Assembly (NCBI GenBank): GCA_013695975.1
Contig: JACCZL010000103.1
Span: forward strand, 1 to 5,083
Origin: Chloroflexota bacterium
GTDB taxonomy: Bacteria; Chloroflexota; UBA6077; JACCZL01
Direction: 5' to 3'
DNA: 5,083 bases
Part shown: one piece after another, positions 1-5,083 of the stretch
How the letters are laid out: every line of letters begins with the position of its first letter
Numbering within the stretch: position 1 is the first letter of the stretch
The notes under the pieces: generated by a model
Seen by the model: only the letters and a program-made list of their open reading frames with translations
What the model was told of the DNA's origin: nothing
The model's database searches: none
Program-made: the position numbers and the translations under genes

Positions 1-946
1 CGAGCTCGCCGACCATCCAGCTCAGCGTGAACCAGCTCAGCAAGGGCAACGCCCGCAAGTAGACCCGTCGATGGCGACGACGCCGGCACAGGCTGACCCC
101 GATCCGCCCGACCAGTAGCGGCGGCAAGAGCGGCGAGCCCATCGCGAATAGGGCCCTCCGCCACAGCGGCGCACCGTCGATCCGCATGCCGGCGAAGGAG
201 CGTCCGTAGTGGAAACGCTGCGCGAGGAACTCGCGGATGGTGAACGACTTGCGGTAGTAGACCACGATCGAGGGGTCGGAGTATAGTTCCAGGCCGACCT
301 CCCGGAGCCGCCAGTGCAGGAAGTACTCCCAGCGGCCGGCAGCCAGCAGGTCACCGAGGTGCGCCAGCGCTGCGCGCTTGTAGGCGACGTTGTTGCCGGG
401 TATGTCGTCGGTCACCCCGCTCGGCACCGGATTGACGTAGCGGCTGTACTCGCAGAGGAACACCGCCCAGTCCACCAGGCGGCCCGTCGCGCCATGCTCG
501 ACGGCGCCGCCGATCGCCGCGTAGGGAGCTCGATGCGCCTCGATGATGCGCTCGAGCCAGTCCGTCGGGGGGATGCAATGCTCCCCGATAATGGCAACGA
601 CGTCGCCGCGGCTATGTTCGACGCCGATGGCTCGCAGCCGCGGGATCGACCGGTGTCAGGCGCACGGCAGCACGCGCACGGTCGGGAACTCGCGCGTCAC
701 GAGCTCCGGCGCGCCATCACCGCGGCCGTCGACGACCACGACCTCGACGCCCAGGTTACCTCGCTGACGTGCGAGCGCGGCCAGGCAGGCATCGAGGTGG
801 GGCCCGCCGTTCACCGAGGCAATGACGACCGAGAGCCGCGGACGTCCGCCGGTCGTCGGGGAGGGCGCCGACTGGGGCGCACGGGTGACCGCCACATCCG
901 CCGCCGGCTGCGCCGCGCTCCGCGAGGCTAGGCCGTCTCCGGACAT
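1..946 (-). pseudogene. Family-2 glycosyltransferase interrupted by an in-frame TGA (also cut by the left window edge)
   Basis: The start is ATG at 946, preceded by a purine-rich ribosome site (AAGGGGGA, six bases before ATG). A 37-residue Ala/Pro-rich leader precedes a GT-A type start, RLSVVIASVNGG (residues 37-48), and VEVVVVDGRGDG (67-78). Codon 97 is TGA (658-656). The same frame then stays open for 218 codons to the window edge and carries expected family features: SIPRLRA (100-106), AIIGEHCIPPTDWL (118-131), DIPGNNVAYKR (181-191), RWEYFLHWRLREVG (205-218), and two hydrophobic segments near 262-282 and 296-315. The C-terminus lies outside the window, probably only a little further on, judging by the neighbour. 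It aligns with the upstream gene without gaps around the stop. GT2 enzymes transfer a sugar from a nucleotide-sugar donor at the cytoplasmic face; donor and acceptor are unknown here. As read, only a 96-residue fragment would be made, lacking most of the catalytic domain. A sequencing error is a realistic alternative to a true pseudogene. Confidence 0.82.
656..658 (-). other. Premature in-frame TGA stop, codon 97 of the family-2 glycosyltransferase
   Basis: The codons around it read P T V R V L P C A stop H R S I P. The intact upstream paralogue has P S V E V V E R T G R A L I P at the equivalent place, 15 positions with no gap, and the stop falls opposite Gly62. One base change (GGA to TGA, or CGA to TGA) explains it, and no frameshift is needed. 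TGG is used freely for Trp in the window and TGA ends the oxidoreductase gene, so a general recoding of TGA is unlikely. Confidence 0.85.
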
Positions 947-1827
947 CCGCTGTCCCCCTTCGGTCCGGCGGACAGGTAGCCCAGCAGCTCGCCCAGGCTC
1001 CAGCACATGAGGAGGCAGAGCAATGCGGGCAGCGCCCTGACCAGGCTGCCGCCGCCCCCCGCGCCGAGCGCGTCGCGGCAAATGCGCGCGAGAAATGCGA
1101 GCGGGGTGAACGGCCAGACGGCGACGAGCAGCACCCGTCGCGCGGGCCCCAGGCCCACGATCCGTTGGGCGCCGAAGCGGCGTCCGTGCGCCAGCCGCTG
1201 CCGGGCGAAGCGGGCGAACCGCGTCCCGCCATGATAGCGGACGGTCGCCTCGGGAGCCGCACACAGCCTGGCGCCCCGCCGGTGCAGCAGGGCGTGGACC
1301 TCGTTCTCCCAGAAGCCCTCGCGACGGATGCGCTCGGCAAACGGAAGGAGCTGCGCTCGCCGGTAGCTCGCGTTATCGCCGGGAATATCGCCCACTGCGC
1401 CCACGGCCGTCCGCCGAGCATAGCGGCCATAGCGCAGCCAGTAGACCGCCTGGTCCGGCAGGCTCAGCTTGGGGGCGGGGAGGATGACCCCGCCGACGCC
1501 CGCCCAGGAATGCCGCGCGTACTCCTGCAGGAGCGCCTGCGCCCACTGTTTGTCCGGCACCATCTGCGCCGTTGTCAGGGCCACGATCTCTCCCGAACTG
1601 CGCAAAATGCCCGCACCCCAGAGCTCGGGGATGAGTGCCCGTCCTGTCCGCTCGACCACCTCGACCGACGGAAACCGCTGCCGAACGTACTCAGCCGTGC
1701 CGTCGCTCGAGTTATCCACAAGGATAACCTGCCCGAGACTGCCGGGCCGCTGGCGCTCCAGCCCTTCCAGGCACCGACCGATGGTAGCACGCGCATCCTG
1801 CGCCGCGACTACCACCGAGAGCCTCAT
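928..1827 (-). CDS. Family-2 glycosyltransferase with C-terminal membrane helices
   Basis: This is a 299-residue protein with a GT-A fold start: MRLSVVVAAQ (1-10), then VILVDNSSDGT (34-44), the usual nucleotide-binding strand and acidic turn of GT2 enzymes. At the place where many GT2 proteins have a DxD-like metal site it reads ALTTAQMVP (83-91), with no acidic pair. Further family features are GDIPGDNASYRR (146-157) and FWENEVHALLHRRG (172-185); Glu174 or Glu176 is a candidate catalytic base. Hydrophobic stretches at about 230-248 and 262-284 should anchor the C-terminus in the membrane, leaving the catalytic domain in the cytoplasm. The likely role is transfer of a sugar from a nucleotide-sugar to a membrane-associated acceptor in polysaccharide or glycolipid synthesis; the sugar is unknown. 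ATG at 1827 begins directly at the fold's first strand, 15 bp after the stop of the membrane glycosyltransferase gene, with only a weak GTGAGG ribosome site about ten bases upstream. It ends in TAG, inside the start of the next gene (19-bp overlap). Family assignment is firm, specificity is not. Confidence 0.9.
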   Translation of the reverse strand: MRLSVVVAAQDARATIGRCLEGLERQRPGSLGQVILVDNSSDGTAEYVRQRFPSVEVVERTGRALIPELWGAGILRSSGEIVALTTAQMVPDKQWAQALLQEYARHSWAGVGGVILPAPKLSLPDQAVYWLRYGRYARRTAVGAVGDIPGDNASYRRAQLLPFAERIRREGFWENEVHALLHRRGARLCAAPEATVRYHGGTRFARFARQRLAHGRRFGAQRIVGLGPARRVLLVAVWPFTPLAFLARICRDALGAGGGGSLVRALPALLCLLMCWSLGELLGYLSAGPKGDSGCPETA

Positions 1828-1842
1828 CAGCAGAGAGCCTCA

Positions 1843-4410
1843 CTAGCGCGGGATCGCGAGGATGGTGCGCACCACTACGGTGGCGTCACGGCCGGTGCCG
1901 CTGGCGTCCAAGCCGATCCGCAGGTCGGTCGCGCGCTCGTTGACCCGACCCGTCACCCGCAACGTCTCCGGGTCAGTCGTCTCGTTGACCGTGTGGAACG
2001 AGGTCACGCCGTCGTCCAACCACAGTACGGCCGCCCCGACCTCGTCGGCTCGCAGGCGGGCGTCGACAACGAGCACCGCCCCACGCAGTCTGTCCAACGC
2101 CACCTCTTGGACGATCCCCGCCTCGCCGGGCTGATCCGCACGGTACTCCATCCCCAGTCGGAACGACTCCCCTCCTAGCCCATCGGGTTCCAGCCGGCTC
2201 ACTCGGAGGCGCCCCTCGTCGGCGACCGTAGCCGCCCAGCCGTCGGCGGCCCCGGCGGGGGGCGCCCGGTCATCTGCCTGGAATTGGCCCGGGCCGCCCG
2301 ACCAGGCCCGGAAGTCGCCGTTCTGCAGGACGCTACGCGGGTCCTGCTCCTCGCACCGCCAGAGCTCCCAAGCGACCATCGGCTTGCGGGAGACGAGCGG
2401 CACCTCGAAGCACCGGCCAGGGATGATCCTTGAAAGCGCCTCGACGCCAGGCCGGGGGCTCACGACCGCGATGTAGGCGGGGGGATATGCTACCAGCAAG
2501 TCCTCACTCGACTGGGGTAGCGGTCGCCTCAGTCGCCTTCGCTCGGCGTAGTCCGCGCCAACCAGCGGGACCAGCGTGCGCGAGAACCGCCCCCCAAAGA
2601 AGATGGACTCGAGCTGGTTTTTGAAGCCACCTCTAACCAGGCCTCGGTCGCCATACACGCCGACGGTGCTCGCGGGCCCGAGCTCCTGCTCAACCTCACG
2701 GAAGAAGCGCTCCTCGGTCGACAGCACATTGTTGAGCGCGACCCAGCCGAGGCGATCCTGTCCCACCAGCTCCGACAGCGGCTTGCTGTCGTTGAACCGG
2801 GCCACGTAGAGGCCGGTCAGCCCGCTCCAGGCAGCCAGGACGACGGCGAGCGTCTGCGCCCACACCCCGGGCCGTCGGAGCAGCAGCCCGAGGAGCGGCG
2901 CGGCCATCGCACAGGCCGGCATCACATAGCGCCCACTGCCCCACAACGTCCACGAGATCGTCGCCGACATGGCAACCAGGTAGCTCAGACCCGCTACCGC
3001 CAGCAGCCGGCCGCCCGAGGGCGCGCGGCCGGGCCAGAGCAGCGTGCCCGCCGCGACGAGCAGCATCAGGCCGCCCACGAGCCCCACGCCCGAAGTAGCC
3101 TCACTGACCGCGGGGGCGCGGACGAACCTGAATGGCGGCTGACTAACATCGGCCGCTCCGACGCTCGTTCGGATCGCCAGAGCCGCGAAGACACCCTCGC
3201 CGACTGCCCCGAGCCCTTGCGCGAGCGGAAAAGCGAGCGGCTCGGCTCGGGCGTCCGCCAGCGGCCCGGAGAGGTCCGCGAAGGCGGACCCGTACAGTGT
3301 CTGTGCCAGGTTGCGGACGAAGGCCTGCGACAGCGGCACCGACGCCTGGGATTCCGCCTCGGATTCGTCCTGGTAGACCGTGCCCGTGACGGAGCCGTAA
3401 AGGAACCAGTTCTGGACGTAGATGTATGAGCCCAGGGCCGCGGCCGCCATCCCGCCGACCAGGAGGCCGGTCAAGATGTAGCGGTCGAGCCGCCGCCAGA
3501 ACAGCACCAGGAACACGGTCACCAGGCCCGGCAGCGCGAGCACGGCAGTGAACTTCGTGCCGATGGCCAGTCCCGCCGCCGCGCCGGCCAGCGCCAGTGA
3601 TGCGATGGGTCGGGGCGCCTGACCCGCGTGGACGAGGAAGAACAGGCTCGCAACGACGAACGCGGTGACCACGAGATCGTTCCGCGCGGTCGTGCTCTGG
3701 AGGACCGACTGCGGCAGCAGCGCGAAAGCGCCAGACGCGAGGAGGGCCGCGCTGGGTCCCAGTCGCGCCTGCCGTCCCAGGCCGTAGATGCTCACGGCCG
3801 CGAAGAACCAGGCTGCGAGCTGGACTGTATTGGCCAGCCGGTCAGAGCGGAGGAACGCGACGGTCCAAAGAATCGAGATCTCAGCATTTGCCGGAAAGAC
3901 TACCTGACGCCAGTCCTCCGTTGGATAGTGGCTCAGCGAGCGGAATTGGAGGTAGTAGCCGACGCGGGTCATGTGGTAGGCGAGCGAATCCCAGTTGTTC
4001 GGCGGGACCCACACTGCCTGAACTGCGCTGATCAGCCCGGTGATCAGCGTAGCAATGGCCAGGAACGGCACCGCCGGCACGTCCCAGTCCGACGCGACCG
4101 CGGCGACCCGCCGCAAACCCGCCCGAATCTCCCGCCCGGCAAGCCAGCGGTCGGCGGGCTGGCGGCCCCGGGCCCAGGCGGCCACGCCGCCCGCGATCAG
4201 CAGGTGCCCGAGCAGGAAGCCCGGCCAGTCCAGCGACTGCAGCATGGACAGGACCTGGGCCAGCAGGACCACCTGTCCGGTCGCGATAATCCACACGGCC
4301 AGCAGGCCCGCCGTGCCGCCCAGTCGCAGCGGACCCACCAACACCAGGCTGCTCGCGATGACGGCGGCCAGCGCGAGCGCGAACAGACCGATGCGGACTG
4401 GATCTGCCAT
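1843..4410 (-). CDS. Multi-spanning membrane glycosyltransferase (GT39/RgtA-D/ArnT-like, GT-C fold) with soluble C-terminal domain
   Basis: An 855-residue protein. Hydrophobic segments lie near residues 7-26, 32-56, 63-80, 112-134, 193-211, 218-235, 246-262, 268-284, 286-304, 310-331, 441-459, 467-486, 496-511 and 518-536, giving a polytopic N-terminal part. PPNNWDSLAYHMTRVGYYLQ (136-155) holds the Asp (D141) in the first large outer loop, where GT-C enzymes keep their catalytic acid. TTARNDLVV (240-248), GTKFTA (284-289) and GRYVMP (493-498) are further motifs I associate with this family. Such enzymes transfer sugars from polyprenyl-phosphate donors to lipid, glycan or protein acceptors on the outer face. 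Residues 540-690 look soluble, and 695-855 begin with LQNGDFRAWSGGP and DGW (723-725), the pattern of a carbohydrate-binding-like beta-sandwich. Most family members are shorter (roughly 450-600 residues). An in-frame TAG lies two codons upstream of the ATG, which fixes the longest possible start; no convincing Shine-Dalgarno sequence precedes it. It ends in TAG, 15 bp before the next glycosyltransferase. Exact donor and acceptor cannot be inferred. Confidence 0.88.
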   Translation of the reverse strand: MADPVRIGLFALALAAVIASSLVLVGPLRLGGTAGLLAVWIIATGQVVLLAQVLSMLQSLDWPGFLLGHLLIAGGVAAWARGRQPADRWLAGREIRAGLRRVAAVASDWDVPAVPFLAIATLITGLISAVQAVWVPPNNWDSLAYHMTRVGYYLQFRSLSHYPTEDWRQVVFPANAEISILWTVAFLRSDRLANTVQLAAWFFAAVSIYGLGRQARLGPSAALLASGAFALLPQSVLQSTTARNDLVVTAFVVASLFFLVHAGQAPRPIASLALAGAAAGLAIGTKFTAVLALPGLVTVFLVLFWRRLDRYILTGLLVGGMAAAALGSYIYVQNWFLYGSVTGTVYQDESEAESQASVPLSQAFVRNLAQTLYGSAFADLSGPLADARAEPLAFPLAQGLGAVGEGVFAALAIRTSVGAADVSQPPFRFVRAPAVSEATSGVGLVGGLMLLVAAGTLLWPGRAPSGGRLLAVAGLSYLVAMSATISWTLWGSGRYVMPACAMAAPLLGLLLRRPGVWAQTLAVVLAAWSGLTGLYVARFNDSKPLSELVGQDRLGWVALNNVLSTEERFFREVEQELGPASTVGVYGDRGLVRGGFKNQLESIFFGGRFSRTLVPLVGADYAERRRLRRPLPQSSEDLLVAYPPAYIAVVSPRPGVEALSRIIPGRCFEVPLVSRKPMVAWELWRCEEQDPRSVLQNGDFRAWSGGPGQFQADDRAPPAGAADGWAATVADEGRLRVSRLEPDGLGGESFRLGMEYRADQPGEAGIVQEVALDRLRGAVLVVDARLRADEVGAAVLWLDDGVTSFHTVNETTDPETLRVTGRVNERATDLRIGLDASGTGRDATVVVRTILAIPR

Positions 4411-4558
4411 TTGACACTACTTTGCAACCTGGCGCAGAGCAGGCGCAACCCTGCCCCAGAATCTACCAACCACGTGAGGTATGTCGATCGCCGCTCCGAG
4501 ACTCGGGTCGGTCGCGCGCCGATCTCCGGCCGCGGTAGCGAGGCGCATTCGCCGCGCC
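4411..4558. other. Intergenic gap between the oxidoreductase and membrane glycosyltransferase genes
   Basis: This 148-bp stretch is the only substantial noncoding DNA in the window. It contains most of the hairpin at its right end, an odd-centred palindrome CCGAGACTCGG (4496-4506) that might be an operator half-site pair or chance, and the candidate promoter. The 20 bases before the ATG at 4410 lack a recognisable Shine-Dalgarno sequence. I see no small ORF with a ribosome site, and no RNA gene. Confidence 0.6.
4460..4487 (-). promoter_or_regulatory. Candidate sigma-70-like promoter for the membrane glycosyltransferase gene
   Basis: On the minus strand TCGACA (4487-4482, one mismatch to TTGACA) is followed after 16 bases by TAGATT (4465-4460, four of six matches to TATAAT). 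Transcription would begin near 4453, leaving a leader of about 40 bases before the ATG at 4410. The spacer contains the palindrome CACGTG (4471-4476), which could be chance. This is the only gap in the window long enough for a promoter, and it lies in front of the first of three closely spaced genes. Such matches are common by chance, so this is a weak call. Confidence 0.35.
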
Positions 4559-4560
4559 TC
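4540..4560 (-). terminator. GC-rich hairpin at the oxidoreductase stop codon, possible terminator
   Basis: GAGGCGC (4540-4546) and GCGCCTC (4554-4560) are perfect inverted repeats, forming a 7-bp stem with a 7-base loop. The stem includes two bases of the oxidoreductase TGA stop and lies just upstream of the intergenic gap. No run of T follows on the minus strand, so it is not a classic intrinsic terminator; it could act as a weak or factor-assisted terminator, or protect a 3' end. In such GC-rich DNA short stems are also frequent by chance. Confidence 0.35.
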
Positions 4561-5083
4561 ACATCATGGCGATCAGGGCGTCGCGCGCCGCGGCCGTGTC
4601 GAGTAGCTCGCGGGGGCTGATCGGCGGGCCGCTCCCGCGTTCGATCGCTCGATAGAAGCGCCGGACTAGCTCGCGCAATCCGGGATAGGCGACCTCACGC
4701 CGGAAGGCGCGAGACACGAGATTGGTGGCCGCCGCCCGGAGCGTCGCAGCGGACAGCATTAATGGACGGGCGACCTTGCGCCCACGCGACACCGTTCCGC
4801 CCTCCACTACGTGGAAACCGTGGAACAGGTCAACATGGATGGTGCCCCTACCCCCGATGAGGCGAAGCGTGTTCCTGGTGGGCCGACCGCGCATGGACAC
4901 GAGCACCGAGACGGACACATTGCCCACGCTCGCGGTCGCCGACACCTCGCCAGCAATCGGATGCTGGAGTCGCCAGTCGACCTCGGCAAGCGGCTCAGGG
5001 AGGATCCTGGCCAGCAGCGAGAGCGGATGAGCCAGGATGTCGGCGGCGACACGGTCACGCTCGTGGTCGGCGTGGTTGTCGGC
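4559..5083 (-). CDS. Gfo/Idh/MocA-family oxidoreductase, C-terminal part (5' end outside window)
   Basis: The open frame enters from the right edge and gives 174 residues to a TGA at 4561-4559. The N-terminal NAD(P)-binding Rossmann domain would lie outside the window. What remains resembles the C-terminal alpha/beta dimerisation and substrate domain: AADILAHPLSLLARIL (residues 13-28), comparable with the DxxxHxxxLxxxL helix of the family; then strands including SVSVLVSMRG; TLRLIGGRGTIHVDLFHGF, the typical 'glycine turn then strand' segment; and near the end AYPGLRELVRRFYRAIERG with PPISPRELLDTAAARDAL, the usual C-terminal helices. Family members oxidise, reduce or epimerise sugars, inositols and nucleotide sugars with NAD(P). 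Next to glycosyltransferases a nucleotide-sugar role is plausible but inferred. A GTG at 4945 lies inside the conserved domain and is not a credible start. Some related proteins are annotated only as hypothetical oxidoreductases. The family call rests on pattern recognition, without the cofactor domain in view. Confidence 0.72.
   Translation of the reverse strand, partial: ADNHADHERDRVAADILAHPLSLLARILPEPLAEVDWRLQHPIAGEVSATASVGNVSVSVLVSMRGRPTRNTLRLIGGRGTIHVDLFHGFHVVEGGTVSRGRKVARPLMLSAATLRAAATNLVSRAFRREVAYPGLRELVRRFYRAIERGSGPPISPRELLDTAAARDALIAMM

Noticed and set aside
606..658. Selenocysteine recoding of the in-frame TGA: a perfect 8-bp inverted repeat (606-613 with 636-643, 22-base loop) begins 12 bases downstream of the TGA on the minus strand, where a bacterial SECIS could sit.
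   Set aside because: The position aligns with Gly in the paralogue, GT2 enzymes are not known selenoproteins, the site is not redox-active, and GC-rich stems of this size are common by chance. I saw no SelB-type loop features that I could defend.
314..931. A 205-codon plus-strand open frame opposite the interrupted glycosyltransferase, which could suggest the minus-strand gene is not real.
   Set aside because: The minus-strand frame has clear GT2 motifs on both sides of the TGA and aligns with its neighbour; the plus-strand product has no recognisable features.
1165..2178. A 337-codon plus-strand open frame.
   Set aside because: It lies antisense across one whole gene boundary, is Arg/Pro/His-rich with no recognisable domain, and is the kind of shadow produced by high GC at third codon positions of the minus-strand genes.
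4496..4506. Palindrome CCGAGACTCGG as a regulator binding site.
   Set aside because: It is short, occurs once, and has no partner copy or nearby regulator gene, so chance is the better explanation.
3628..4620. A 330-codon plus-strand open frame.
   Set aside because: It is antisense to the membrane glycosyltransferase and the intergenic gap, has a highly charged low-complexity composition (many Arg, Gln, Asp), and has no family motif. It is a shadow.

Overview
The window is GC-rich bacterial DNA, with strong G/C preference at third codon positions and long spurious ORFs opposite real genes. All recognisable genes lie on the minus strand and read from the right edge to the left. The style (high GC, tandem family-2 glycosyltransferases, a large GT-C-type membrane protein, a sugar-type oxidoreductase) fits a surface-polysaccharide or glycoconjugate locus. 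The host could be an actinobacterium, a Chloroflexota member or another high-GC lineage. The sequence has no marker that settles the phylum.

Layout in transcription order (right to left). (1) 5083-4559 is the C-terminal part of a Gfo/Idh/MocA-family oxidoreductase, cut by the window edge. (2) 4558-4411 is the only sizeable intergenic gap (148 bp). It holds a GC-rich hairpin at the oxidoreductase stop codon and a candidate sigma-70-like promoter facing the next gene. (3) 4410-1843 is an 855-residue multi-spanning membrane glycosyltransferase of the GT39/RgtA-D/ArnT-like type, with a long soluble C-terminal half that ends in a domain resembling a carbohydrate-binding beta-sandwich. (4) 1827-928 is an intact family-2 glycosyltransferase, 15 bp downstream, with C-terminal membrane helices. 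(5) 946-1 is a second, paralogous family-2 glycosyltransferase that overlaps the previous gene by 19 bp and runs off the left edge. Codon 97 of this last gene is an in-frame TGA, after which the same frame stays open and keeps the family motifs, so as written the gene is interrupted.

Together the genes suggest a small operon: cytoplasmic-face GT2 enzymes that may add sugars to a lipid-linked or membrane acceptor, a GT-C enzyme that moves a sugar from a polyprenyl-phosphate donor on the outer face, and an oxidoreductase that may modify a nucleotide sugar. The pathway and product are inferred; no substrate can be read from the sequence. I found no tRNA, rRNA, CRISPR array, insertion sequence or clear novel system. 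The most notable observations are the single-codon interruption of the last glycosyltransferase and the domain architecture of the membrane protein.
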